Below, in pieces: positions 9,456 to 21,500 of a DNA stretch of 64,000 nt; the first letter of the stretch is position 1, and the number at the start of each line of letters is the position of its first letter. The notes under the pieces are model-generated. The model worked only from the letters and a program-made list of their open reading frames with translations. It ran no database searches and was not told the DNA's origin. Both the position numbers and the translations under genes were made by a program. This stretch comes from Pomphorhynchus laevis (Eukaryota > Acanthocephala > Palaeacanthocephala > Echinorhynchida > Pomphorhynchidae). Where the stretch lies: NCBI GenBank assembly GCA_012934845.2, contig WNNJ02001838.1, forward strand, positions 1 through 64,000, written 5' to 3'.

Positions 9456-11151
9456 CTACCTATACTCTCGCGATCCTCTCGCGATCCTTTCGACTACCTA
9501 TAAAGGTCGAATATACAATCCTACTCCAACAAAGCTCAAGGTCCTAGCTAAAATGTTACACCTTTCCAATCTCACTGTTTCCGCCAGACAGATCATCTCG
9601 AATGAATATTGGAGCTCTAGATATAGGCTCCAGCTGAGCAGGGATAGGGCAAGCATTGCTCACCAAAACCCTTCTCAGGCTTCCTTCTGGAAGATATTCA
9701 AGAAAGAGAAATTTGTTTGCTGGAAGGATAGAGCCTTGGTTTGGATTGGTAGCATAGGCCTTGACAAAGTTTTAGAGGAGTCACTTTCCTTACACAATTA
9801 TGGAGCCACTCATTCTCCCCAACCAATCCCGCCTTGGTGTGACTTCAGGAGTAGGGACTTGTCTGTTACAGATATCCTTAACTCCTGGGGACCACTCCCG
9901 GGCACCTCCAAATCCCACGCGCCACTCACCACTCGTGTCTGTCAGCTTTTGACATACAGTCAGAGAAAGGAGGTCGCTATCACAATGCTATTAGCCTCCC
10001 CGTCTGACATAGCGGAAATCAACATCAGCCGTCGAGTTTTTTTACCTAAAAAGAGATTAATCACTTGTCCTAAAGATCTGCGGCCTATCTCGATTCAAAA
10101 CGCCCTCATATCCATCTACGAGAAAGCGCTTGCGCGTAGAATCCGCGTTCATTTATGTAGGCGTAATTTGATCCCACCGAGTTTTCATGGGTTTGTCAAA
10201 GGGCGCTCGGTCCATTCAGCAATTGGTGAAGTGCATCAGTTTTGTCAGGATAATAGTCATCAGCTTGCTGTGGCTGTTTTTCTTGATTTTTCAGCTGCAT
10301 TTGACCGGATCTCCATTCCCTTCGTTATCTCCTCTCTCAGGTCCCTCGGGTTGCCTGCGAGAATTGTTAACAGGGTGGAGATATTGTTGTACACCAAGCG
10401 GTTCTACTATGAAGACGACCCTGATGCGCGTCAGTTCTACCCTATTACAGGTGTACCTCAAGGATCCCCACTTTCTCCTATCTTATATCTTGCTGCATCC
10501 ATTGTATTATTCAAGAATTTTAAACGTGATCAACATCTAGTGGTATATGCTGATGATACCACAGCCTTGTTCTCTGGACGCAGGTGCAAAGATGTAATCT
10601 CTGACATCAGCCGTTTCTTTTTAAGATTAAAAGATCAGTTGCCCCCATCCAATCTTATTTTAAACTCCTCAAAATCACAGGTGGTTGTCTTTAATGGCGT
10701 TCCTGCCACCAAAAAGAAACTTAAGAGACTAGCACTCTCTACACTCTCCTCCATTTTGCAGCATCAACCACTCCCCATCTTCACGAGTCGAGTAAAATAT
10801 CTGGGGTTCACCGTTACGGTGAATTGGTCGGCGAAAGCTGACCTGGATAGACTTAAACGTATCCTGAAGAAAGCTAGGTGGGCTCTGAAACGGGCCCAGC
10901 ATCTGTCATTGAATGGGATAACCCAAGTGCGCCTCTGGGGTACTTGGGCTATCTCGGGATTAGTCTTCTTCTCACGAGGACGTCCCCCAGAACAAAGACT
11001 AAGGTTTCTCAAGCTCCTCATCTCGAGATTACCAACCATAGTCCGCCTTGACTGGACTCTTAGGTGTGTGAGAGACCCCGAATGGTTCAGTCAGAGGGCG
11101 GCGCGCTGGTGCGGCCGAGGGGCTCAGATCCCTCTGGACCTGAGGCCGTGA
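9456..11151 (+). CDS. R1-like LINE reverse transcriptase (uninterrupted)
   Basis: One open frame of about 565 residues enters from the target repeat; the first in-frame ATG at 9424 lies in host DNA. Motifs in order: KDLRPISIQNALISIYEKAL, FHGFVKGRSVHSA, VAVFLDFSAAFDRI (motif A), ITGVPQGSPLSPILY (motif B), VVYADDTTALFSG (YADD catalytic pair), NSSKSQVVVFNG, KYLGFTVTVNWS, then the thumb. All catalytic residues are present. No RNase H domain follows, and the upstream endonuclease is lost, so the copy could not move by itself. It is the best-preserved copy of this family here and therefore probably young. Confidence 0.9.
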
Positions 11152-11273
11152 ATATAAGTTGAAGATTCCAAAATACACGTCGTGAACAGTTTCTATTTTA
11201 AGTTGTCTTTTGCATGTTTTTGTTTCTTAAGTTTTTATCAGTTATATAGTTATTAATAAAACCCTTACTTACT
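9456..11273 (+). mobile_element. 5'-truncated R1-like LINE, intact RT frame, between 517-bp repeats
   Basis: The unique DNA between the two 517-bp repeats is the RT half of an R1-like LINE plus its 3' UTR ending AATAAAACCCTTACTTACT. Compared with 63650-64000, the first about 35 bp at the 5' junction are filler: TACTCTCG (from the target edge) and CTACCTATA (from the element) recur, as expected if the enzyme switched template. gag-like and endonuclease regions are absent. Confidence 0.85.
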
Positions 11274-11790
11274 TAAGAATGGCGTATTTGAGCAATCACA
11301 CATTAAGGACGAAATAAGTAAAGCGACAGCGTGACTGACACAGAGTCGCAACGAAATCTAAATATAAACTTCGGCATATTCAACCCACATTGGCCAGAAC
11401 TTAAAATTGGTATAAAATCTTGGGTGAAGAGGTTTTTACTCAAGTAAATATTTGGAGACATGTTTATGCCATAAAGAACATGCAACAAAACACTAAAGTA
11501 ATATGCTAATGTATGATAATGTTTTTATTTGCAGTGACCAGTGCGATCAAATGTTTGCTTGCAGGTCTACTAATACCCAAATAATTACCAAAATATTGAA
11601 ATATCACTAGAAGTCACATGATTGCGTAGATTATGAATCCGAGAAGAAAACGCTTGAAAGATGTGAACAAAGATGTACGAATGTGGGCAGGTAAAGAGTT
11701 CCAGACTAAAAATGAACCAATAGAGTAAGATAGATGATCAAAGTTTAATCAGCAAACTTTGATGAGTATTTTAAGACAAAATACTCTCGT
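11274..11790 (+). repeat. 517-bp direct repeat, right copy
   Basis: Same sequence as 8939-9455. It starts right after the LINE 3' tail and ends at ...ATACTCTCGT, after which flanking DNA differs from the left copy's continuation into the LINE. Confidence 0.9.
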
Positions 11791-11974
11791 ATCTTGGAGC
11801 ATAGAGGAGGAAATTCACTAGAGCGTAAAGATAAAGTAGAAAGGTCGAAAGAAAAAAGTGTATATAAGAAGGAGAGTTATTTTGACTGAGACGAAAAGTA
11901 AGACAAGTTAAACGAAAAGTTAAGTTTAGATATATTAAACCAATAAACTTTGGAGAAGTGAACGGAGAGTCTAA

Positions 11975-12549
11975 CACCATTCACTGTATTAACAGAATTG
12001 GTTAGAGAAGGAATAGTTCTATTGCGGCGAACATATGCCCAAAACTGTTTAGGCTGCTCATAAGCCTTAATTGCAATAACTGATGTGAACTCATTTCGCT
12101 TTCTTAGTACTATTATTATTAGTACTACTAGTATTTCTTATTCCAATACTGTATTGGAATAGTTTGGCAAGAAATTGAGCAAGACATAAAGACAGATATT
12201 TTAGAAGGAACGGAGAAATTTCATCCGGACCTATTGAGTGTTGGGGTTCAAGATTTCTTAAGTACGCCTTAACTTCACTGGAATATATTTTAGAAGTTGT
12301 TAATCGTTGTGAAATAGCTCCTAATCTCCAATTAATATCAGTTTTCAAATAATCATCATACGGAAGAGAATAGCCGGAAGCTAGAGCTTCAGCGATTTCA
12401 ACTTCATTAGTCAATACACCATTCACTGTATTAATAGAATTGATTAGAGAAGGAATAGTTCTATTGCGTCGAACATATGCCCATAACTGTTTAGGCTGCT
12501 CATAAGCCTTAATTGCAATAACTGATGTGAACTCATTCTGCTCTCTTAG
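11975..12549. repeat. Direct repeat of 133 bp within a LINE relic
   Basis: 11975-12107 and 12417-12549 share about 95% sequence (CACCATTCACTGTATTAA...CTTAG), offset 442. Both are minus-strand pieces of the same CR1/jockey-like LINE (the region translating as AYEQPKQLWAYVRRNRT), so one fragment is a partial second copy. Confidence 0.8.
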
Positions 12550-12747
12550 TTTTAGTCTTGTACATAAGTTTCGTATTAGTCTATAACGAGGAATTAGATT
12601 CGAATCTGAACGTGGCATGCGCCAAAGAGGATTACGAGTTTTCACAATAAGCTTCAGATCTTTATCAAACCAAGCGGGAAATTTCGATTGTGAAGAAATT
12701 GCACGTGTTGGAGCGAATGTTTCCGAAATATTCATTAGATAATCCAT
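12108..12747 (-). pseudogene. CR1/jockey-like LINE, endonuclease-RT linker and start of RT
   Basis: The minus-strand frame encodes the typical linker: FPAWFDKDLKLIVKTRNPLW, then YEQPKQLWAYVRRN and LRNLEPQHSIGPDEISPFLLK (the S-x-GPD-x-I motif at the entry to RT). The last about 15 residues are a low-complexity AGTACTATT-rich join, so the element is truncated at about 12108 before the catalytic RT motifs. Confidence 0.8.
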
Positions 12748-12759
12748 ATTCTGATTAAG

Positions 12760-13200
12760 TAGTTATTTATCTTTACGTAACACGCGAAGTGGATGAATCT
12801 GACAAAAATTTAAAATTTCTTTAGTTCTGACCTTCGACCATTGACGCTTAAATACTTTCTCACAATTACTACAGAAACAAATACGTTTGGTGAATGCTAA
12901 ATCGAGAATGGATCCCGGCCTTGATGAACTACATGTAGGTTCGTATGTATGCTGAATTAGAACAATTCAGCAACTAGGAATTCGGATAAATCCTTTTCAT
13001 TAATGCTACCTTCAGTAAAGAGAGATTCTGACCAGTTTGATTTTATCAAATTGAAATTGCTAACGAGTATAAAATATTTGCTAACGCACAAGGAGCTCAA
13101 CAGTGGCTTTAAAGCATCAAAATTTATTGGAACTGATGGGAACCGATATAGACCGCAATTATTAATGCTGACTGACTCACAGTTAGCATAAAGGCGCTAA
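12760..13200 (-). pseudogene. APE endonuclease relic of the same LINE
   Basis: Read on the minus strand from about 13191, one frame gives VPINFDALKPLLSSL...SKYFILVSNFNL...SNWSE. This is the ILVGDFN-like motif of AP-type endonucleases, with the catalytic D and G changed (SNFN for GDFN). It lies directly upstream of the linker at 12747. Confidence 0.65.
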
Positions 13201-13550
13201 CTCTCAAACGATCCATACTGGTCACATTGAAATGATATATTTGATATAATGAAATTGTTGCGAACGTACGAAACAATTCCACCTTCACGCTTACCAGATA
13301 TTCGATCAGCTTACATCAGTCGATAACCTTCTAATGTTAATAAGGGTATCTGTAACATGAATATGTAACCAGGATACAATTATACAGAAAAATCGTACGA
13401 ATGTGACAGAATATGTTGCTTAAGTTCTACGACCTGAGCTAGCAGACTACGCAAATTCGAATAGCCGATTGGCAAATGCTTTGCAACATTACTAACACTA
13501 TATGTTTGTTGTTTCGTATCCACATTGTAAAATGTGGATAAGAAACAACA
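13201..13550. other. No gene seen
   Basis: Mixed-composition DNA between two retroelement relics. It holds a local inverted pair around 13518-13548 (CACATTGTAAAATGTGGATAAG) and no convincing coding frame. Confidence 0.5.
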
Positions 13551-13640
13551 TTATATTTTGATATATATTTCGATATATTTTGATATATATTTCGATATAT
13601 TTTGATATATATTTCGATATATTTTGATATATACTTGGAT
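13551..13640. repeat. Minisatellite of GATATATTT-type units
   Basis: About four tandem units of 20-22 bp reading TTTCGATATATTTTGATATA, merging into a Penelope fragment. Confidence 0.8.
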
Positions 13641-13644
13641 ATAT

Positions 13645-13853
13645 TTAGATTTAGTTTTTACACAGTTATGAACAAATTCATATTCTATAAAGCTTAAAAA
13701 CAAGTCAGCTATAATTGGGCTACTATTACCACCCATTGGAACACCTTTTACTTGTCTAAATATAGATGTCCCTACTTTTAAATAATTTTGATTTATTAAA
13801 ATATTTAAGGATTCTATGAATTCAATTTTTTTCATAGAATCCTTAAAATTCAA
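13645..13853 (-). pseudogene. Penelope-like RT motif-B fragment (a)
   Basis: Contains FRQVKGVPMGGNSSPIIADLFL, an intact Penelope motif B with PMGGN, better preserved than at 6941-7462. The rest of the frame (KYIQVYIKIY...) is the translated minisatellite, not protein-coding sequence. Confidence 0.7.
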
Positions 13854-13997
13854 AGAAACTATTCCTAGAGTACATTTAATTTTTGGTTTATAGCCGAATT
13901 CGATTATTTGAAGATCGTAAGCAATATATCTCGAACATGATTGATAACATAACCACTAATTACATGGCGCACATGACGCACATAAGCGTTCTGTCGC

Positions 13998-14470
13998 TCA
14001 AAAAAACATATATTTCATATATTTATATTGTTTGGATTTAGTTTTTACACAGTTATGAACAAATTCATATTCTATAAAGCTTAAAAACAAGTCAGCTATA
14101 ATTGGGCTACTATTATCATCCGTTGGAACACCTTTTACTTGTCTAAATATAGATGCCCCTACCTTTAAATAATTTTGATTTATCAAAATATTTAAGGATT
14201 CTATTAATTCAATTTTATCCATATATTTATATTTATTTGATGGTTTAATTTTTGTTAGATAGGCGTTATAATTATTATAACATATATATGTATATCTTTT
14301 TCCGAATATAAGGTTAATTAATTTTACTAACGCTTCTTTAATATTTACTAAATCTAGATTTGTATAAAGCGTACTAAAATCGTATGTATTTATATTTTGA
14401 AAATTTATTCCTTTTGTCTGTTCTTAAAATTCTTTTGTAGAATTAATACTGAAATAGTGTTTTATACCAG
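13998..14470 (-). pseudogene. Penelope-like RT fragment (b)
   Basis: Carries the same motif B with VPTDDNSSP, followed upstream (minus strand) to about 14470 by the motif A segment in broken frame (TYDFSTLYTNL with a stop near 14426). It matches 42033-42323 and 42921-43085 closely. Confidence 0.7.
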
Positions 14471-14471
14471 T

Positions 14472-15005
14472 ATAAAAAATGTGCCCACAAAACATGTAGC
14501 TAAAGCCGAAAGAGAAATTTTTAACGATATATTTGTTCATTTAAACCCAAACGGTTAGATAGGCGAAAATTAAAAAGTGGTCACGATACCACTGTTGTTA
14601 AGGCCTCCTGGTGGATTACTAAGTAAAGTATTTTGTTTTAGAAGCAGTCACGGAAAGCTGCATCGATAAAATGTAGAAAGAATGTAAACTTTAGTTTGTG
14701 GACAGACGAAACAATTACATAGACTTAGATCAAATGTTTTAATCAAAACATTTTGCATCGAATGTTTTAATAATTGCAATTATACAAAAATTGAAATGTA
14801 TATATCGCTACGTATATTTATCGTAAAATTATGAAACTATTGATTCATAAAGACAAAGTAAGGACTGAATGCAACTGTGCATTCATGGAGGATAACAATT
14901 CTCTATTTACCGAATTCATTTTCGCATAAAAATACATGCATACTTTCTAATCAGAGATTAGTAATATTTGTCTTTCCAGCAAATAATTTTATTACCATTC
15001 ACCTA
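14472..15005 (-). repeat. About 520-bp segment shared, inverted, with 42405-42921
   Basis: From the GTGCCCACAAAACATG block to AAAGACAAATATT, the two regions are reverse complements with few differences, each adjoining Penelope RT starting TATACTGGTATAAAACAC. It may be a terminal repeat of the Penelope element or an older repeat carried with it. No ORF was seen. Confidence 0.75.
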
Positions 15006-16031
15006 ATTTTAAATACTAATGAATTATAATTTACCGAATTCTAGATTTATAGTCAGAAATCTATTTTAACAGCAATCTTGCAACCTTATTGCTTAGCAAA
15101 CTTATTCCCCCAGACGAAAGGTCAAATCTTCCTGCTATCTATGCACCATTTGTATAGTTCGATAGAAAATTCACAAATTCAGCACGTTCCTTGTCGTTAG
15201 CTATAACGATGTATTCCAGGAAATTACTCAGGTGTCCTCCTTATTTAGCAAATGTATTATACAAAACGCATATGGTATGTGCACAATTCCGTACACTGTT
15301 ACAACTTAATTGTAAATAAGATTGGCCTAAACGAAATCTGCATTACGTAAGCAATATTTTCAGTTATAAAATAGCTTAAAATTATTTATTCACAACTTCA
15401 TAAGAAAAGTACAACGGTATATTGCGAATTAACACCAAACATATGCAGAATTCGCCAAATCCAGGCTAGTCTTTAAGTAATTGTAAAATAATATGCATGT
15501 TTCCTAGCAGTCTATAAAATATTTTATTTTGTAATACAGTGCAAATTACTCGCATATTCCATTTTATATCATCAATCGACAATGAACTAAGCGCATCCCT
15601 GCAGAAATGACTGCTGGAATCCTTAGATTTTATAAAATTATATGCAAGTATAGGACTTACCGAACTGTATTTATCCATAATGTTTAAAATTAACAAAATT
15701 TGATTTTTGTGAGCATACATTGTGTGTTCTCAAGGCTTCCGAATATTTTCTGTTTATGTACATCCAACTTTATTATTTGGTATTTGAATACCAACAAAAT
15801 ACAAATTGAAACTTGTTGATTATAAAGTTTCGGTTGTTGATTATTAGGCCATTAGTAAAACATCAGTATCTGTAAATGTAAGAATATAACAGAAAATATT
15901 ACAAGTTATCATCTGGATGAGCCAAGCCTGTCCAAACGCGTTAATTTAATTGCATTGTTTGTATATATAACATTTTAGCTACTTCATCGTTTTTTAATCA
16001 TGTATGATTACATGATTAAACTACCCTAACC
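15006..16031. other. No recognisable gene
   Basis: AT-rich. A minus-strand frame of 84 residues (15720-15466, ATG start) has no recognisable domain and I do not call it. A (CA/TA) palindromic patch occurs at 16000-16015 (ATGATTACATGAT). Confidence 0.5.
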
Positions 16032-16210
16032 ATTTCATCCGATGACGATAACTGCTAGGTGGTTAGGAACGTGTCGGAGTGATACATTAGACTGATGGAG
16101 CTGATGACCGTAGTCCAGATATTTAGCACCAAATATGGACTACAAATCAATCGTAGCCAGCTTTGGCTCCTGAACCACAGTTTCAAAGCGATTTTTCGAA
16201 CTAAGAATAT
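16032..16210 (+). repeat. Inverted flank of the Penelope relic, outer arm
   Basis: About 175 bp (CATCCGATGACGATAACTGC ... CAGTTTCAAAGCGATTTTTCG) is the inverse of 17405-17225. It lies beyond the 3' end of the minus-strand Penelope element. Oppositely oriented end repeats are typical of Penelope-like elements. Confidence 0.75.
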
Positions 16211-16319
16211 ATATACACTAAGATAATTGTTTGACAACATTCGGGGATCCTCTAATGGGATGTCAGCCATATAGTTCAATTCAATTAATCAACCCGATAA
16301 TATATATATATATATATAT

Positions 16320-17420
16320 TACGATTGAAATCGAAATCCAATGAACAGTGACTGTGATTTATTTTAAAAGCTTTCGGCTGTTGTAAACCTTCTTCATTTC
16401 AATCTGAAATATACACATGCACAATACAATGCCTGCAATATAACAAAAACCCAAATCAAGTATCAAAACACAAGTATACAGTTCATGTGGTAAGGTAAGT
16501 GACAGTCATTATATGTGTTTAGGTGTAAATCTGTCATAAGTTGCGCTATCCAGAACTGTTCCCTATTTCTCCTCGCAGTTACGTTAGGCAATTCATCCTC
16601 TAAAACCATAACGCCATTGTACGCCCAGGGTGTTCAATGGAATGATTAGCTGCACCATCCTTACGAGTTCGTCCAGCTCTAACGTCGCAACGTCTAGTAT
16701 TCATACGAATATTAAGTTGATGTCCTGTTTCTTCGACATACTGAACCGGACATTGAGCACACAAACACAGGAATATATTAGGTTTTTCGTTTTACATGTG
16801 GCTGCACATCTTGTGGTGTACTCCAACGCCGTGACAGAGCTACGAAATTTGCTGCCTCTGCATATTTCTGCGCAGCATTTGCATCTATTATTACCGCAGG
16901 GGCGTGTACCACTTAATGTACCCTCATGACGTAATTTATTTGATAGTAGATTTCTCAAATTAACACCCTTTTTAAAAACTACTTTCAGTTTCTTCCTTGA
17001 GCCCGTGATTACATTCAAAGACGCTAATGCCCTATTGAGATCACCATCCAAAGACAATAAGGCCGGATGATAATCGGTTACAATATAACATCCACCCCCC
17101 TCATCCTCCGACGGAGATATTCGACTAAGCAATTCGCATCGATCCATTTTGCAAACGTCTTTGACTTGATGCTTGATTTGATATTTCTTATAACCACGGG
17201 CTAAGAACTCATCTCTAAGCTTATTTAATTTGCGAAAAATCGCTTGAAACTGTGGTCCAGGAGAAAAGCTGGCTACGATTGATTTTTAATCCATATTTGC
17301 TGCTAAATAACTGGACTTCGATCATCAGCTCCATCAGTCTAATGTATCACTCAGAGACGTTCCTAACCACCCAGCAGTCATCGTCAGTCGGATGAAGTGG
17401 TTTGAGTTGTTAACCACTTA
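16320..17420 (-). mobile_element. Penelope-like element relic, C-terminal half with inverted flank
   Basis: On the minus strand: flank repeat (17405-17225), RT tail and linker, Cys-rich segment, GIY-YIG, then a 3' end with GAAGAAGG...GCCGAAAGC (about 16400-16372) and AATAAA. RT catalytic motifs are missing, so it is internally deleted or truncated. Confidence 0.8.
16590..17147 (-). pseudogene. Penelope-like linker and GIY-YIG endonuclease, one frameshift
   Basis: The frame from 17147 gives VTDYHPALLSLDGDLNRAL, then RNLLSNKLRHEGTLSGTRPCG and CKCCAEICRG, as in the Penelope linker, and TKNLIYSCVC. A frameshift near 16765 is needed to continue as CPVQYVEETGHQLNIRMNTRRCDVRAG, the GIY-YIG core. 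Without the shift, the protein ends in unrelated residues. The region upstream to about 17240 adds RDEFLARGYKKYQIKHQV, the RT tail. Confidence 0.75.
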
Positions 17421-17466
17421 GTGGCTGTGTTTCTGTTAGACTGTTTTTGATTGGCTATACGATATA

Positions 17467-17950
17467 TATATAATAGTAGTGCACGGATGTGCTGAGTAAA
17501 CAACGGTCTAGGATTTCTTACGAAATACGGCATTTATACTAAATGGTGTTGCTTGATAGACTGGACTTCGATTCACGACTTTCAGTCACCATGTCACTTC
17601 TAGACGACCACTTCAGCATCGAAATGATGAGTACCCGGCAACACTCATCAGTAGAATGAGGTACACACTGGTCGTTTCGGTTGCCTGTGTGACATTGTGA
17701 ATAAAGGCGTTTCCGACACTTTGCTTAATTGTCTGAGGCTTACGCTCTTAACCAGATCGAATTGCTGTGCGGATCATCCTTAAACACTAGGCAGAGGTTG
17801 TTGCTGAATTGTCGCTGCACTCGTTGGATCCTAAATGGATGCGGCAGGTATAATAGTAGTGCACGGATGTGCTGAGTAAACAACGGTCCAGGATTTCTTA
17901 CGAAATACGGCATTTATACTAAATGGTGTTGCTTGATAGACTGGACTTCG
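17467..17950 (+). repeat. Family B repeat, 1.26 units
   Basis: One full 380-bp unit (17471-17850) and the first 100 bp of a second, over 95% like the main array at 48.5-53.8 kb. The hammerhead-like core is on the minus strand (GACGAC at 17593-17610 region; CTCATCAG near 17646). Confidence 0.9.

Positions 17951-17951
<1 letters not shown>

Positions 17952-18028
<77 letters not shown>
17952..18028. repeat. (TA)n microsatellite
   Basis: About 38 uninterrupted TA units between a family B fragment and a family C unit. Confidence 0.95.
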
Positions 18029-18029
<1 letters not shown>

Positions 18030-18036
18030 ATATATA

Positions 18037-18435
<399 letters not shown>

Positions 18436-18445
18436 AATCAAAAAC

Positions 18446-18541
18446 AGATGGTAGCCGGCTACCATCAGCTCGTCTAGGAGTGATTAGGAAGTCTGCTCTG
18501 CATGTAATCGAACTTCGGTTTTTGGCAAAATCTACGATTAT
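18446..18541 (+). repeat. Family A fragment
   Basis: GGTAGCCGGCTACCATCAG, then CTCGTCTAGGAGTGAT and AATCGAACTTCGG match the middle of a family A unit, including the predicted cleavage site CGTC/TAGG, but lack the CGAAAC and CTGATGAG strands. Confidence 0.85.
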
Positions 18542-18580
18542 ATATATCGTATAGCCAATGAAAAACATTCTGACAGAAAC

Positions 18581-21500
18581 CCTGCTAGCAAATACAAGTG
18601 TCAAAACTTGAAGGTTGTTGATCGAATTCATCGTCTGAGCTCTTCGTCAACGTCTTTAACTCATCCCTGAATGTTGATAAGTTAGGCAAACCAACGCGTG
18701 TTCAGCAGTTTGTGGAATGTCGCAGTCACAGTTCAGAGATGACACCATACCGATGTTGAACATAAATCCTCGAAATCGACCGAAACCAGACCTTAACCTG
18801 TTGAATTGAACCTAATGTGAGCGGTTCAAATAATTGACTTATAATTAATATACGATGTATTCAAGAATAAGAATTATAAGTCACCAGGAAGAATTGCTAG
18901 CAGGTTTCGTCCCCTATTCTTTGATGCAACATAGCTATTATAACTATTACATTATATAATATTTTATTAATATATCCTAACTCGTTCAACATTTATGTTT
19001 TAATACTTGAACATTAAAATAGCCTTTTTTAACATAGCGAATTTGAAAGAAGACTTTTAAATTTGCACGTATCAATTTGGGTCATTTTAACTCATTGATC
19101 TCATATGAAGAGAGCTGAATTCAAAAGAAATATTAAAGCTCTTACTTACCTTTTAAGCTAAGAAATATCTATTTTAAATAATATCGATGAAATTATGAAA
19201 CAATCAATACATTACACAAGTAAACCTATTCTATTAATTTAGTTATATTCCAGTTTGGTGAGTTGACTGTTTGATTCCTTAGCTTTTTTTAAACATTGAA
19301 CTGTTCTATGTACTCGCCGCAATAAGCTTCCTAGAGTGTTTTTCATTTAAAATAATTTGATCCGTACAAATAAATGATTAAAATAAATTCAAACTAAAAA
19401 TTGTACAAATTGTTGAAAAATTAACAAAGATATACTTAAACATTGTTTAAGTATATTTCCAATTAAAGTTTGTTATTCTCAGTTTGAATTGTATGTTATA
19501 GTGTGAACTTGTTTTCCACCCACAAAAACATTGATTCCAAATTTAAATTAATTTATTTAAATACTGTATTTGCCAATTATTAGTTTAAATTCGTGTATAG
19601 CATTTTTAAATCCTGACATTTAAGATTTTTTATATTTAATAAATTTGTTTGTTCTAAAATCAAATTTATTAATTGTCAGTAATTGAATTTGCCTTCTTCA
19701 GATTGAATGTAAAACTTTAAATAATTTTCAAATTTAAATAATTAGAAGATAAAGCCAGTATTTTCGGTGAAATCAGATAAGAAAATATCACGTACTAGCT
19801 TGGTATTTTTGAAGCTAAAACACAAATACAAAATAATAAAAATCTATCAAAACCGTGATCTGATATACGCAGTAGGAAGACATCAAAAAGTGTCGGTTGA
19901 AGCTTCTTGATGGCAAGTTTTTTCGGATGATAACGTAGGCAATGTTGCATTTGATCGATGATAAAAATAAAGTATTAACTTTATTTGCACAAGCACTTCT
20001 GATTACATAAACATGTATGCTTAAAAATATTACATTTATAATTGCCTACATTGAGGAGGACGAACTAGAAGTATAAAAAGCTAAACGACCTGAAATCGAT
20101 TTTTTAACATTTTACAATCGTTTTAATTTTTATCATTACAAGCAAGACGAAATATATTCACCATGAGATTAAACAACACGCAATTTCTAATGTAAAGCCG
20201 AATTTCGTAAAATGTCCGTACTCGATTTCCACAAATATGTATCGTTTAAAATTAAGCAACATTTCGATAATATAGCTGGTATAAGCATCTAGCTGATCTT
20301 ATTTTTTGACACTAATCAACTTTTACATCGAATTTTGTTGAATGAAACCTTAATATTGATAAAGCTGATGATATTGACAAAGATTCATCCCTGTCACTAA
20401 TGAGTTATTACTAACATTTATTAAAATTATATTACTCTGTCATATCTAATTTTCCGTTATTGATTAATTTGTATTAACTATCTGAAATATGATTATATTT
20501 TATTACAGTTATTTGGACTATTTTATAACAGAATTGTGCTTTAACACATTCGGCGTTAGAAGACTTTGTGTGATGTAATTTGTCTGATTGCGTGATATAA
20601 AGTCAAGTTCAATTTTTTAATAAAAATATGTAATTTATATTTAATTTACAATTTATATTAATTTACCTTGGTTGTTTTGATCATCTAACATTCGTAGGTA
20701 CACTGAAAACTACGCGGAAAAACATAACCGTGGGGATTGGGATTTTTTAAAATCAGTCGGTTGGGAAGAAGTGATTACTGTCAGTGGAGATCAAAAATAA
20801 GAGGAAAAGAAACTTAAAACACAATAGAGATCTAGAAGTACTAATGCGAACAAGTTGAGTGTTCCAGACTGGAGGGATGTCAATAGATTAAGTTTAAAGA
20901 CCAATTTAAAGGGTCTTTAAATACCCTTTAAATTGACCCATTCATATTCCTAAACACATATTGACCCATTTATATCTTTATAAAAGACCAATTTATATCC
21001 CCAAACACTCTTCAAACGACCCTTTAAAGGGATGTTTGAAAAGTGTTTGGAAATATATAGAGATCACAAGTCCTTGGAACGTAAATTTAAGGAAATTGAT
21101 CGGGTAAGATGGAGAATTTTTAAGAAATTGTTTTACGAAGATGAAGGATAAAAAAAAGTTAATACGTTGCGATAAGTTTGACTACTGAAATTGTTGAAAC
21201 AGGTAGAAAGAGCAAATCGAAGAACGCTAAACATCAAGCGTTGTTTTCGCTGACAAAGGCTCGACAAGTAAACCCATGTTAATGTGATGTATGAGGGTCA
21301 GTGATGAAGTGCTAGATTAGTAATATATGGCGATTAAGATAAATTTTCAGGTCGATGATGTGGTATATAAAATGAATTCCTAGGCTTGTGATGTTGTACC
21401 AACATCAACAATATATATCATCAATGGTATTTTTTATTTGAAAATTGTGAGGTTGACGGAATAAACAGGAAGAAGAGAAGTGAGATGGAGGTGACAAAAC

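Noticed and set aside
9456-11273. The 517-bp repeats as LTRs of an LTR retrotransposon
   Set aside because: The enclosed RT is of LINE type, with a 3' AATAAA tail and no integrase, protease or primer site. The repeats lack TG...CA ends.
15466-15720. 84-residue minus-strand frame as a gene
   Set aside because: No domain, signal or homologue recognised; length is within chance for this composition.
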